From positions 992,001-1,056,000 of the forward strand of contig NZ_JAHWXM010000001.1 of the NCBI RefSeq assembly GCF_023091225.1: 64,000 nt of DNA, in the 5' to 3' direction. The notes under the pieces are model-generated. The model did not search any database. It had not been told where the DNA came from and saw only the letters and a list, made by a program, of their open reading frames with translations. A program made the translations under genes and the position numbers. Of this stretch, positions 38,834-48,335 are shown piece after piece; position 1 is the stretch's first letter; every line of letters begins with the position of its first letter. The DNA is from Microbacterium galbinum. Its GTDB lineage: Bacteria > Actinomycetota > Actinomycetes > Actinomycetales > Microbacteriaceae.

Positions 38834-39819
38834 GCCGCGACCCCCTTCGTCTTGGCTGCCCGGCGCACGCGTCGTGCGGCATCCGGCGCGTTGCGCAGCT
38901 TCGGGTTGATGATCTCGTCGATGGCGAAGTTGATCAGCGCGAGCCCCGCGCCGAGGAGCGCGATCATGACGCCCGGCGGCACGAACCACCACCACGCTCC
39001 GCGTCCGAGTGCCTGCCCGGACTGCGCGTCGTTGAGGATCGTGCCCCACGTGATCGAGGAGTTCGGGCCGAGCCCCAGGTACGACAGGCCCGCCTCGCCG
39101 AGGATCGCGAAGATGATCGCGAAGAGGAACTGCGCGGTCAGCAAGGGCAGGAGGTTCGGCATGATCTCGACGAGGATCACCCGGAACGATCGCTCACCGG
39201 CCACCTTCGCGGCCGACACGTAGTCGCGGGTACGGAGCGAGCGCGTCTGCAGCCGCAGCACGTACGCGGCACCCGCCCACGACGTGATGCCGAGCACGAA
39301 CGCCACCAGCTGCCAACTGCGCTGCGGCACGAACGACGCGATCACCATCACGAGCGGCAGGCCGGGGATGACGATCATCACGTTGGTGATGAGGGCGAGT
39401 CCGTCTTCGCGCCACCCGCCGAGGTATCCGGCGAGCACGCCGAAGAGCAGCGACAGCACGATCGCGATGCCGCCGGCGGTGACGCCGACGAGCAGTGAAC
39501 CCTGCGCGCCGATCGCGAGCTGGGCGAGCATGTCGTTGCCGAGCTTGGTCGTGCCCAGCCAGTGCTCGGCGGAGGGCGGCTGCAGGGCTGCGTTGTCGGT
39601 GCTCCGCGGGTTCTGCGTGAAGAACGGCGCGATGATCGCGAACAGCGTGATCGCGAGCACGAGCACGAGGCCGGTCACGAACTTCACCGAGCGGGTGGGC
39701 ATCAGTCCGCGTCCCCGCCTCGATCGGCCGGTCGCGGTGGCGAGCGTCATGGTCGTGGCAGGCGTGTCGGTCGGCTGCTCCTTGACGATCTGCATCGGGG
39801 TGAGCTTGGTGTCAGACAT
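38830..39819 (-). CDS. Peptide ABC transporter permease, DppC type
   Basis: A 329-residue permease with a long cytoplasmic N-terminus, about six helices and the loop RSLRTRDYVSAAKVAGERS. It overlaps the DppB-type gene by eight bases and works with it as the membrane channel of the second transporter. Confidence 0.92.
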   Translation of the reverse strand: MSDTKLTPMQIVKEQPTDTPATTMTLATATGRSRRGRGLMPTRSVKFVTGLVLVLAITLFAIIAPFFTQNPRSTDNAALQPPSAEHWLGTTKLGNDMLAQLAIGAQGSLLVGVTAGGIAIVLSLLFGVLAGYLGGWREDGLALITNVMIVIPGLPLVMVIASFVPQRSWQLVAFVLGITSWAGAAYVLRLQTRSLRTRDYVSAAKVAGERSFRVILVEIMPNLLPLLTAQFLFAIIFAILGEAGLSYLGLGPNSSITWGTILNDAQSGQALGRGAWWWFVPPGVMIALLGAGLALINFAIDEIINPKLRNAPDAARRVRRAAKTKGVAA

Positions 39820-40807
39820 TCTGGCGAGCCCTCGGGTCGATGAATCCGTAGATGAGATCCATGAAGAAGTTGGCGGCGAGCACGGTGATCGTGATGACGA
39901 GGAAGAGTCCCTGCATCAGCGCGTAATCGTTGTTGGTGACGGCCTGGAACATCAGCTTGCCGATGCCCGGGTAGGTGAAGACCTGCTCCATGACGATGGA
40001 CCCGGCGACCACGAACCCGAGGGTGATCGAGAAGCCCGCGATCGATGGGATGGCCGCGTTGCGCGCGGCGTAGGTGGTGAGGATGCGCCGGGGACGCAGC
40101 CCCTTGGCCTCGGCGGTGAGAACGTAGTCCTCGGCGAGGGTCGAGACCATCATGTTGCGCATGCCGAACAGCCATCCGCCCACCGAGCTGATCACGATCG
40201 TGACCGCGGGGAGGATCGCGTGCGAGACGGCGTTCGTGAAGAACGCCCAGGTCGGCTCCGGGCCGTCCGGGAAGTCGAAGACGTCGTAGCCCCCGAAGAT
40301 CGGGAACCAGCCGAGGCCGACCGCGAACACGGCGACGAGGATGAGCGCCATCCAGAAGTACGGGATCGACTGCAGCACGGTCGTGGCGGGGATCAGGTGA
40401 TCGACCCACGTGCCGCGCTTCCACCCCGCCCAGGCGCCGAGCACGACGCCGAGGATGAACGAGATCACGGTCGCGGTGCCGACGAGGATCAGCGTCCACG
40501 GCAGCGCCTGCCCGATGAGCTCGGTGACCGGGGTCGGGAACTTCGTCACCGAGACGCCCAGGTCGCCCTGGAACATCCGCCCCCAGTAGGAGAGGTACTG
40601 CTCCCACAGCGAGGAGTCGTCGCCCCCGAGGAGGAGCTTGATGTTGCGGATGGTCGTCTCCGAGACGTCACCGCCCGCGCGTTGCATCTTGGCGATCATG
40701 ATGTCGGCGGGATTGCCCGGCATCATGCGGGGAAGCAGGAAGTTGATGGAGATCGCGGCCCACAGCGTGAAGGCGTAGAACCCGATCCGTCGTGCATAGA
40801 ACTTCAT
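39812..40807 (-). CDS. Peptide ABC transporter permease, DppB type
   Basis: A 331-residue permease starting MKFYARRIGFYAFTLWAAIS, with six helices and EAA loop EDYVLTAEAKGLRPRRILTT. ATG 40807 lies 40 bases after the binding-protein gene; that gap shows no hairpin, in contrast to operon 1. Confidence 0.92.
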   Translation of the reverse strand: MKFYARRIGFYAFTLWAAISINFLLPRMMPGNPADIMIAKMQRAGGDVSETTIRNIKLLLGGDDSSLWEQYLSYWGRMFQGDLGVSVTKFPTPVTELIGQALPWTLILVGTATVISFILGVVLGAWAGWKRGTWVDHLIPATTVLQSIPYFWMALILVAVFAVGLGWFPIFGGYDVFDFPDGPEPTWAFFTNAVSHAILPAVTIVISSVGGWLFGMRNMMVSTLAEDYVLTAEAKGLRPRRILTTYAARNAAIPSIAGFSITLGFVVAGSIVMEQVFTYPGIGKLMFQAVTNNDYALMQGLFLVITITVLAANFFMDLIYGFIDPRARQNV

Positions 40808-40847
40808 GTGCGTCTTCCTTGACTTCCTGCTTCCCCGTTGGCGGTGC

Positions 40848-42539
40848 TTACTCGACCGGCTGCAGATGCGTCAGGACGTAGCCCGCCGCGATCGCGCCCC
40901 AGGACGGCGGGAACGCGTACAGGTCGTCCTCCGTCGGCCAGCCCGTGTAGTCCTTCGTGTTGTAGAAGGTCTGGGTGGCGTTGATCACCAGCGGGATGTA
41001 GGGGAGGTCGCGCACGATCTCGGTCTGGATCGTCGCGTACAGCTCCTTCTTCGTCGCCTCGTCGTTCGTGCTGATCGCGGACTGGATCGCGGCGTCGACG
41101 GTCGGGTTGTCGTAGCGGCTGAAGTTCCAGCGCCCGGTGGGGATCTCCTCGCCGACGGGGCCGGTCGAGGCGACGGCGGTGCCGCCGAACCAGTCGCGGT
41201 AGATCTGGAACGGATCGGCGACCGAGGTGCCGATCATGCCGCCGACGATGAGCTGGTACTCCCCGCTCTGACGGGTGTCGGAGAACTCCTGCCACTGCAC
41301 GGTCGAGGCGTTGATCTTGATCCCCGCGGCCTCGGCCTGCTCGGCGATGAGCTTCGCGGCGTCGTTGTAGTCGGTCCATCCGTCGACCGAGGTCAGGCTG
41401 AGCTCGACGGGCACGCCGTCCTTCTCGTAGATGCCGTCGGAGCCCTTCGTGTAGCCGGCGGCCTCGAGGATCGATCCGGCCTCGGCCGCGTCGGCCTCCT
41501 GCGGGCTGAGCTCATTCGCGGGGTCGGCGACCCACTTCTCGTCGCGCGGCAGCAGGGCGTAGGTGGGCGAGATCTCGGCGGTCAGGTCGACGAACGCCTT
41601 CTCCTTGATGGTGCCGCGATCGATCGCGGCGTTGAGCGCCTGGCGCACGGCGACGTCGGTCTGCGGACCGGTGCAGCCGAGGTCGGCGTTGGAGCAGGTG
41701 TAGAGCACCGTCGGGTCCTGCGGCGTGTTGATCCAGTCGATCGCGCCGTTCGCGGTGACGTCATCCGGGTTCGGGATGAACATGCCGGTCCAGTCGAGCT
41801 TTCCGGCCGCGAGCAGGTCCTGCGCGGTCTGGTTGTTGTCGACCGCGATGTACTGCACCTTCTTGACGCCGAGGTCGGCGGCGTCGCGGAAGTTCTCGTT
41901 CGCGACCAGGGTGTACGACTCGCTCGTGGTCTTGTCGACGACGTAGGCGCCGGATCCGACCGGGTCCTCGTTGGCGAAGTTGGCGTAGTCGTCGACGTCC
42001 TTCCAGATGTGCTCGGGGAGGATGTACGTCGAGCCGAGCCGCTGGAACTCGGTGGTGTACTGCGCGCTGTCGTAGGTGAGCACGACGGTGGTGTCGTCGG
42101 TGGCCTCGGCCGACACCAGCCCGTTGGCGTCGGGACTGTTGGCCTCGTATCCGAACGAGAACGCGACGTCGGCCGCGGTGAGGGGCTCGCCGTCGCTCCA
42201 CTTGAGGTCGGGCTTGATGGTGACGGTGATCACCGTGCCGTCCTCGTTGTACTCGTAGGTGTCGCCGATGAGGCCGACGGGCTCGGTGTCCGCGGTCTTG
42301 TTGAAGAAGAACAGCGGCTCGTAGATGGGGCCGAGCGCACCGTGGAGCACGGTGGGCGCGAAGGGGTTGTAGTTGGCCGTGATCGGGGTCTGGCTGCCCG
42401 CCCAGACGCGGAGGGCGCGGTCGCCGTTCGCGTCGGAGTCGCCGCTGCCGCCCGAACCGCAGGCGGTCAGGCCCAGAGCGAGGACGGATGCCCCCGCTAC
42501 CGCGGTGAGCGCGATCTTGCGCTTGCCATTACGGATCAT
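40848..42539 (-). CDS. Peptide-binding lipoprotein (SBP family 5)
   Basis: A 563-residue solute-binding lipoprotein with lipobox LALGLTAC followed by GSGGSG. The family 5 fold is clear (TIKPDLKWSDGEPLTAADVAFSF). It is little like the operon 1 binding protein beyond family level, so a different ligand set (possibly oligosaccharides or peptides) is likely. ATG 42539 has GAGAGGAA upstream. Confidence 0.92.
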   Translation of the reverse strand: MIRNGKRKIALTAVAGASVLALGLTACGSGGSGDSDANGDRALRVWAGSQTPITANYNPFAPTVLHGALGPIYEPLFFFNKTADTEPVGLIGDTYEYNEDGTVITVTIKPDLKWSDGEPLTAADVAFSFGYEANSPDANGLVSAEATDDTTVVLTYDSAQYTTEFQRLGSTYILPEHIWKDVDDYANFANEDPVGSGAYVVDKTTSESYTLVANENFRDAADLGVKKVQYIAVDNNQTAQDLLAAGKLDWTGMFIPNPDDVTANGAIDWINTPQDPTVLYTCSNADLGCTGPQTDVAVRQALNAAIDRGTIKEKAFVDLTAEISPTYALLPRDEKWVADPANELSPQEADAAEAGSILEAAGYTKGSDGIYEKDGVPVELSLTSVDGWTDYNDAAKLIAEQAEAAGIKINASTVQWQEFSDTRQSGEYQLIVGGMIGTSVADPFQIYRDWFGGTAVASTGPVGEEIPTGRWNFSRYDNPTVDAAIQSAISTNDEATKKELYATIQTEIVRDLPYIPLVINATQTFYNTKDYTGWPTEDDLYAFPPSWGAIAAGYVLTHLQPVE

Positions 42540-42640
42540 TCTTGATTCCTCTCGGTGCTGCACTGCAGGAGGGGTGCTCCGGGTGTGGAGCCGATCCTCG
42601 GGGGTGGGGATCGTGGCCGTCGTCGGCTGCTCTGCCGAGC

Positions 42641-42679
42641 GACGGGGTTTGTTAGGACAGTAACCTAACAAACCCCGTC
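42641..42679. promoter_or_regulatory. 15-bp perfect inverted repeat at the peptide operon 2 promoter
   Basis: GACGGGGTTTGTTAG and its exact complement flank a nine-base centre. The likely -10 lies across one arm and the transcription start falls in the other, so it acts as DNA, probably as an operator, not as an RNA hairpin. Confidence 0.65.
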
Positions 42680-42690
42680 CGGGGGGACAA
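42662..42690 (-). promoter_or_regulatory. Promoter of peptide operon 2
   Basis: TTGTCC at 42690-42685 and TAGGTT at 42667-42662, 17 bases apart; start near 42655, leader about 115 bases. Confidence 0.55.
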
Positions 42691-42753
42691 GAGTTCTCTC
42701 CGCCGTCACATAACGTTTCGGACTCGACGCCGCGGAGCGTCATCCACTCGCAC

Positions 42754-42774
42754 TAAGTGTCTCGATGACACTAA
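42754..42774. promoter_or_regulatory. Candidate NrtR operator
   Basis: AGTGTC and GACACT flank TCGAT, with partly symmetric TA bases outside. It overlaps the probable -10 box of nrtR. Confidence 0.6.
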
Positions 42775-42777
42775 GAT
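42772..42777 (+). promoter_or_regulatory. -10 hexamer TAAGAT of the nrtR-nad operon
   Basis: TAAGAT gives a start near 42784; GGAGGTTAAGG follows before ATG 42800. The hexamer shares bases with the operator. Confidence 0.5.
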
Positions 42778-42799
42778 CGAGACGGAGGTTAAGGTAACT

Positions 42800-43516
42800 A
42801 TGACTCGAACTGACGGCATCCGCGTCGCGGGATCCACCGTGATCCTGACGCTGCGCCCGTCGGCGCTGGGCACTCCCGCGCTCGCGCTGCCCCTCGTGCG
42901 ACGCACGCGCGAACCCTTCGCCGACCGCTGGGCACTGCCCGGCGGGTGGATCGCCCCCGACGAATCCCCGATCGACACCGCCGCGCGCACGCTCGCCGAG
43001 ACCACGGGCCTCACCCCGTCGTATCTCGAGCAGCTGTACGCCTTCGGCGCCGTCGACCGCTCCCCCACGCGCGTGATCTCGATCGTGTACTGGGCGCTCC
43101 TGCGTCAGGACGAGGTTCTCGCGCAGAGCGCCGCGCACCGGGCATCCGGGCGCGCGCCCGAGAACGTCGAATGGTTCGACGTCGATGCGCTCCCCGAACT
43201 CGCCTTCGATCACGCCGACATCATCGAGTACGCCCTGTGGCGCCTGCGCAGCAAGGTCGGCTACAGCCGCGTGGCGCACGGCTTCCTCCCCTCCGAGTTC
43301 ACGCTCGCCGACCTGCGCGAGGCCTACGAGGCGATCCTCGGCCGGCAACTCGATCCCGCCAACTTCCGGCGCCAGGTCGAGGCGACCGGCAACCTCATCC
43401 CCACCGACCGCTTCCGCACCGGCAGCCACCGTCCCGCCCGCCTGTACCGCGACAACACCGACGTCGAACTGGCCGCCCGCGGCCCCCTCGGTCCCGAAGA
43501 AACGAGCATCCGATGA
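42800..43516 (+). CDS. nrtR: NrtR, Nudix-related regulator of NAD metabolism
   Basis: A 238-residue regulator. Residues about 8-140 are a Nudix fold; the Nudix box has the GX5E part (GGWIAPDE) but the catalytic REUXEEXGU reads RTLAETTGL, as in non-catalytic NrtR. Residues 150-235 are the winged helix (FLPSEFTLADLREAYEAILG). NrtR releases its operators when ADP-ribose binds. It heads the nadABC operon with an ATGA overlap to nadA, which fixes its job. Confidence 0.93.
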   Translation: MTRTDGIRVAGSTVILTLRPSALGTPALALPLVRRTREPFADRWALPGGWIAPDESPIDTAARTLAETTGLTPSYLEQLYAFGAVDRSPTRVISIVYWALLRQDEVLAQSAAHRASGRAPENVEWFDVDALPELAFDHADIIEYALWRLRSKVGYSRVAHGFLPSEFTLADLREAYEAILGRQLDPANFRRQVEATGNLIPTDRFRTGSHRPARLYRDNTDVELAARGPLGPEETSIR

Positions 43517-44850
43517 GCATCACCTTCGTCCCCGCACCCGCCGTCCCGCCGCGAGACGGCTCGGTCGATCACGCGATCCAGGCGATCGTCACCGGCGCGT
43601 CCGTCGACGAGACCTGTACCACCGACCTCGCCGTCGGCCCCTGGGACTTCGACACCCGCCCCGGGTACGGACCCGGGTCGTCGATGGGCGACGTGATCCC
43701 CACCGGAGCTCCGCGTCAGGGAGAGCTCCCCGTCGCCTACCGCGAGGCGGACGAGGCCGAGCTCGATGAACGCATCCGCGCCGCCAAGCAGACGCTCGGC
43801 GACCGCGTGGTCGTGCTGGGACACTTCTACCAGCGCGAGGAGGTCGTGCGCCACGCCGACTACGTGGGTGACTCCTTCCAGCTCGCCACGGCGGCCAAGG
43901 GCCGACCGGATGCCGAGGCGATCGTGTTCTGCGGCGTGCACTTCATGGCCGAGACCGCCGACCTGCTCTCGGGCCCCGACCAGGCCGTGATCCTTCCGAA
44001 CCTCGCGGCCGGCTGCTCGATGGCCGATATGGCCGACATCGATCAGGTCGAGGAGTGCTGGGAGCAGCTCGAAGACGTGCTCGGCGATCTCGACGCGATC
44101 GACGAGGACGGACGCGTGCCGGTCATCCCGGTCACCTACATGAACTCCTCCGCTGCGATCAAGGGATTCGTGGGTCGCCACGGCGGCATCGTCTGCACGT
44201 CGTCCAATGCGCAGACCGTGCTCGAGTGGGCGTTCGAGCGCGGACGCCGTGTGCTGTTCTTCCCCGACCAGCACCTCGGCCGCAACACCGCCAAGGCGAT
44301 GGGAGTGCCGCTCGAGCAGATGCCGATGTGGAACCCGCGCAAGCCCCTCGGCGGGTCGAGCGCCGAGGTCCTCGAGGACTCCCGGGTGATCCTGTGGCAC
44401 GGCTTCTGCTCGGTGCACCGCCGGTTCACGGTCGGGCAGATCGAGCAGGCGCGCGCCGAGCACCCGGGCGTGCGGGTGATCGTGCATCCGGAGTGCCCGA
44501 TGGAGGTCGTGGATGCGGCCGACGAGGCGGGATCGACCGACTACATCCGACGCGCGATCGATGCGGCGACCGAACCCACGACGTTCGCTATCGGCACCGA
44601 GATCAACCTCGTCAAGCGACTGGCCGCGCAGTACCCGCAGCACGAGATCTTCTGCCTCGACCCGGTCGTGTGCCCGTGCTCGACGATGTACCGCATCCAC
44701 CCCGGCTACCTCGCCTGGGTGCTCGAGGAGCTCGTCGCGGGCCGCACTCCGAACCGGATCACCGTCACGTCCGACGTCGCCGACCCCGCGCGCGTCTCCT
44801 TGGAGCGGATGCTCGCCGCGAAGCCGCCGGTGGTTGCGAGCGCGCGATGA
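43513..44850 (+). CDS. nadA: Quinolinate synthase A
   Basis: A 445-residue [4Fe-4S] enzyme that condenses iminoaspartate with dihydroxyacetone phosphate to quinolinate. The three cluster cysteines are expected in VFCGVHFM, WHGFCSVH or HPECPM, and DPVVCPCSTMY. About 75 residues precede the conserved core. ATG overlaps nrtR; the stop overlaps nadB. Confidence 0.95.
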   Translation: MSITFVPAPAVPPRDGSVDHAIQAIVTGASVDETCTTDLAVGPWDFDTRPGYGPGSSMGDVIPTGAPRQGELPVAYREADEAELDERIRAAKQTLGDRVVVLGHFYQREEVVRHADYVGDSFQLATAAKGRPDAEAIVFCGVHFMAETADLLSGPDQAVILPNLAAGCSMADMADIDQVEECWEQLEDVLGDLDAIDEDGRVPVIPVTYMNSSAAIKGFVGRHGGIVCTSSNAQTVLEWAFERGRRVLFFPDQHLGRNTAKAMGVPLEQMPMWNPRKPLGGSSAEVLEDSRVILWHGFCSVHRRFTVGQIEQARAEHPGVRVIVHPECPMEVVDAADEAGSTDYIRRAIDAATEPTTFAIGTEINLVKRLAAQYPQHEIFCLDPVVCPCSTMYRIHPGYLAWVLEELVAGRTPNRITVTSDVADPARVSLERMLAAKPPVVASAR

Positions 44851-46319
44851 ACGTCATCGTGGTGGGCTCGGGCGTCGCGGGCCTCACCGCGGCCCTGCAC
44901 GCGCACGAGGCGGGTCACACCGTCACGGTGGTGACGAAGGGCACGCTCGGCGACGGATGCACGGGGTACGCGCAGGGCGGAGTCGCGGGTGTCTACGGGG
45001 CGGACGACTCGGCTGCCCTGCACGCCGCCGACACGATGACCGCGGGAGCCGGTCTGTCGGACGAGGCGGCGGTCGGGGTGCTCGTCGCGGACGGCGCCGC
45101 TCGGATCGCCGAACTGATCGCCCGCGGAGCAGCCTTCGACCGCTCCCCCGACGGCGCGCTCCTGCTCGCTCGCGAAGCCGCGCACAGCCACGCGCGCATC
45201 GTGCACGCGGGCGGCGACGCCACCGGCGCCGAGATCGCCCGTGCCCTCACCGCCGCCGTGCGCGGAACCGGGATGGCGGTCGTCGAGCACGCGTTCCTCG
45301 TCGACCTGATCGTCGACGGGGCTGCCGTGCGCGGCATCCGTCTGCTGCGCGACGGGCAGTCGGACGAGTTCGACGCGGATGCCGTCGTGCTCGCGACCGG
45401 AGGCGCCGGGCACCTCTACGCGCACACCACGAATCCCGACGGCACGACCGGTGACGGCATCGCCGCCGCCCTGCGCGCGGGCGTGGCGGTCGCCGACCTC
45501 GAGTTCGTGCAGTTCCACCCGACGATCCTCGACGCGCAGCCCGCCTTCCTGATCTCCGAGGCCGTCCGGGGCGAGGGTGCGACACTGATCGACGACACGG
45601 GTCGCCGCTTCACGTTCGACAGCCACCCCGACGGTGAACTCGCACCGCGCGATGTCGTGTCGCGGGCCATCGCGCGTCAGGCCGCCCGGCAGGGTTCGCC
45701 CGTTCGTCTCGACGCCACGATGCTCGGCGCCCCGACCCTGGCTCGGCGCTTCCCGACGATCGACCGCGTCACCCGCGAGCGCGGCTTCGATTGGTCGCGC
45801 GAGCCGATCCCCGTGACGCCGGCGGCGCACTACCTGATGGGCGGGATCGCGACCGATCTCGACGGCCGTACGACCGTGCCCGGTCTCTTCGCCGTGGGCG
45901 AGGCCGCGCGCACCGGCGTGCACGGCGCGAACCGCCTCGCCTCGAACTCGCTGCTCGAGGGCGCAGTCTTCGGGGCCCGTGCCGCTGCGGCGATCGGAGC
46001 GCCCTGGCCTCTGCCGCAGGCGCCGGAGCCGCACGCGATCGCCGAAAACGCGGCGACGCCGATCTCCTCGCCGTTCTCGCGCGACGCCCTCCAGCGACTG
46101 ATGTGGGACGAGGTGGGGCTGCTGCGCACCGACGACGGACTGCGACTCGCGCTGGCGACCATCCGCGCCTGGCGCGCCGCACTCCCCACCCCGGTCGACG
46201 TCGCCGCGCACGAGAACGCGAATCTGCTGGTGCTCGCCGAGGCGACGGCATCCGCTGCTCTCCTGCGCACCGCGTCGGTCGGCGCCCACTTCCGCGAACC
46301 CGCCCTGATCGGAGTCTGA
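44847..46319 (+). CDS. nadB: L-aspartate oxidase
   Basis: A 490-residue flavoenzyme that oxidises aspartate to iminoaspartate for NadA. The FAD dinucleotide fold is VVGSGVAGLTAALHA, and GLFAVGEAARTGVHGANRLASN is the C-terminal FAD motif. Slightly shorter than the usual 530 residues at the C-terminus. ATG overlaps nadA, TGA overlaps nadC by one base. Confidence 0.95.
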   Translation: MNVIVVGSGVAGLTAALHAHEAGHTVTVVTKGTLGDGCTGYAQGGVAGVYGADDSAALHAADTMTAGAGLSDEAAVGVLVADGAARIAELIARGAAFDRSPDGALLLAREAAHSHARIVHAGGDATGAEIARALTAAVRGTGMAVVEHAFLVDLIVDGAAVRGIRLLRDGQSDEFDADAVVLATGGAGHLYAHTTNPDGTTGDGIAAALRAGVAVADLEFVQFHPTILDAQPAFLISEAVRGEGATLIDDTGRRFTFDSHPDGELAPRDVVSRAIARQAARQGSPVRLDATMLGAPTLARRFPTIDRVTRERGFDWSREPIPVTPAAHYLMGGIATDLDGRTTVPGLFAVGEAARTGVHGANRLASNSLLEGAVFGARAAAAIGAPWPLPQAPEPHAIAENAATPISSPFSRDALQRLMWDEVGLLRTDDGLRLALATIRAWRAALPTPVDVAAHENANLLVLAEATASAALLRTASVGAHFREPALIGV

Positions 46320-47170
46320 TGCTCACCGCCGCCACCCTCACCCGTGTCGTCGCCGCCGCCCTCGAGGAGGACGCTCCGTGGGGCGACCTGACGAGTGAAG
46401 CGCTGATCCCCGCCGATGCGACCGCCACCGCGGATCTCGTCGCGCGCGAGCCCGGCGCCTTCAGCGGCGGCACCGTCTTCACCGCCGCCTTCGCCCTCAC
46501 CGACCCCGACGTGACCGTCGACCTGCACGTCGGTGACGGCGATGCGTTCGAGAACGGCGACGTGCTCGCCTCCGTATCGGGCTCGGCGCGCAGCATCCTC
46601 ACCGCCGAGCGCGTCGCACTGAACTTCACCCAGCGCATGAGCGGCATCGCGACGGTCACCGCAGAGTACGTCCGAGCGGTCGCGCAGACGCCCGTTCGGA
46701 TCGCCGACACCCGCAAGACGACACCCGGCCTGCGCGCCTTCGAGCGCCACGCCGTCGCCTGCGGCGGCGGCAGCAACCACCGGTACTCCCTGTCGGATGC
46801 CGTGATGGCGAAGGACAACCATCTCGCCGTCCTCACCCGCTCCGGCGTCGATACCGCCACGGCGCTGCGCGCCGCGATCGCGCGCCTTCCGCACACCGCG
46901 CACGTCGTGGTCGAGGTGGATCGCCTCGACCAGATCCCCGCCGTGCTCGAGGGAGGGGCGCACACCGTGCTGCTCGACAACTTCACCCTCGACGACCTCC
47001 GCGCGGGCGTCGCCATGATCGACAGGCGCGCCACGGTCGAGGCATCCGGAGGCGTGAATCTCGACACGGTCGCCGCGATCGCCGCGACCGGAGTCGACGT
47101 CATCTCGGTCGGTGCGCTCACGCACTCCGCTCGCGCACTCGACCTCGGCCTGGATCTGCGGATCGGCTGA
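46319..47170 (+). CDS. nadC: Nicotinate-nucleotide pyrophosphorylase (carboxylating)
   Basis: A 283-residue enzyme that converts quinolinate and PRPP to nicotinate mononucleotide. Signatures are EDAPWGDLTSE, RIADTRKTTPGLRAFE, AVACGGGSNHRYSLSDA and EVEVDRL-like VVEVDRLDQ. It starts within the nadB stop (TGATG). Confidence 0.95.
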   Translation: MLTAATLTRVVAAALEEDAPWGDLTSEALIPADATATADLVAREPGAFSGGTVFTAAFALTDPDVTVDLHVGDGDAFENGDVLASVSGSARSILTAERVALNFTQRMSGIATVTAEYVRAVAQTPVRIADTRKTTPGLRAFERHAVACGGGSNHRYSLSDAVMAKDNHLAVLTRSGVDTATALRAAIARLPHTAHVVVEVDRLDQIPAVLEGGAHTVLLDNFTLDDLRAGVAMIDRRATVEASGGVNLDTVAAIAATGVDVISVGALTHSARALDLGLDLRIG

Positions 47171-47175
47171 CGCGG

Positions 47176-48312
47176 GTGCTCTACCTCGATCACGCCGCGA
47201 CCTCGCCGGTGCGCCCGGAGGTCCTCGAGGCGATGCGGCCGTATCTCACGGACGTCTTCGGCAACCCCTCGAGCCACCACACCGTGGGCGAAGCCGCGGC
47301 GAGCGCACTCGACGACGCGCGACGTCGTGTCGCCCGGGCGCTCGGCATGCGTACCGGTGACGTGGTGTTCACCTCGGGCGGCACCGAGGCGAACAACCTG
47401 GCGGTCAAGGGCATCACGCTCGGCGCCCTCGCGAAAGGCAAGCGCCATCTGATCGTCTCGCCGATCGAACACGAGTCGATCCTCGAGTCCGCGGACTTCC
47501 TGCGCCGTTTCCACGGCATCGAGGTGTCGCTCCTGCCCGTCGACGGATGCGGAAGGATCGCGGCATCCGACCTGCAGGCACTCCTGCGCGACGACACGGC
47601 GCTCGTGAGCGTCGGCCATGCGAACAACGAGATCGGCACGGTGCAGGATGCCGCGTCACTCGCCGATCTCGCCCGGGATGCCGGGGTGCCCCTGCATCTC
47701 GACGCCGTGCAGTCCGCCGGGTGGCTGCCCCTCGACGGACTGGGTGCGGATGCCGTCTCGATCGCCGGGCACAAGCTCGGTGCCCCGAAGGGAACCGGCG
47801 CTCTCGCCGTGCGCGGGCGCGTTCCGCTCGAACCCCTGCTGCACGGCGGCGGGCAGGAGCGCGGGCGTCGGTCGGGAACCGAGAACGTCGCGGGAGCGGT
47901 GGCGCTGGCCACGGCTCTCGACCTGGCCGAGGCCGAACGGGTGGATGTCGCCACGCGGGTCGGGCGGGCGACGGCTCGTTTCATCTCCGCGGTCCTGACG
48001 GCGGTGCCACAGGCGGCGCTCACGGGAGACCCTGCGCAGCGGCTCCCCGGAACCGCGAGCTTCACGTTCGCCGGCACGAGCGGGGAATCGGTGCTGCTCG
48101 AACTCGAGCGACGCGGGATGGTCTCGTCGAGCGGCTCGGCGTGCGCGGCGGGCAGCGACGAGCCCTCCCCCGTCTTGCTGGCGTGCGGAATCGACCCCGC
48201 GATCGCGCAGACCTCGGTGCGCTTCACCTTCGGTCGCGGAGCGCTCCCCGACGACGCCCCCGAGCACCTCGCCCGGCTCGTCGCGGAGTCGGTGCGCGCC
48301 GTCCTCGCCTGA
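47176..48312 (+). CDS. Cysteine desulfurase, NifS/IscS-like
   Basis: A 378-residue PLP enzyme that takes sulfur from cysteine. The PLP lysine is in SIAGHKLGAPKGTGAL and the persulfide cysteine in SSGSACAAGSDEPSP. GTG 47176 follows nadC by five bases, so it belongs to the NAD operon and probably builds the NadA cluster, as NifS-like genes do near nad genes in other bacteria. Confidence 0.92.
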   Translation: MLYLDHAATSPVRPEVLEAMRPYLTDVFGNPSSHHTVGEAAASALDDARRRVARALGMRTGDVVFTSGGTEANNLAVKGITLGALAKGKRHLIVSPIEHESILESADFLRRFHGIEVSLLPVDGCGRIAASDLQALLRDDTALVSVGHANNEIGTVQDAASLADLARDAGVPLHLDAVQSAGWLPLDGLGADAVSIAGHKLGAPKGTGALAVRGRVPLEPLLHGGGQERGRRSGTENVAGAVALATALDLAEAERVDVATRVGRATARFISAVLTAVPQAALTGDPAQRLPGTASFTFAGTSGESVLLELERRGMVSSSGSACAAGSDEPSPVLLACGIDPAIAQTSVRFTFGRGALPDDAPEHLARLVAESVRAVLA

Positions 48313-48323
48313 CCCCGCGGCCA

Positions 48324-48329
48324 TAGAAT
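48324..48329 (+). promoter_or_regulatory. -10 hexamer TAGAAT of the GT2 gene
   Basis: TAGAAT, six-base G-rich spacer, GTG 48336. Confidence 0.6.
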
Positions 48330-48335
48330 CGGGGG

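Noticed and set aside
42641-42679. Rho-independent terminator
   Set aside because: The flanking genes are divergent and the probable promoter lies inside the repeat, so an operator is more likely.
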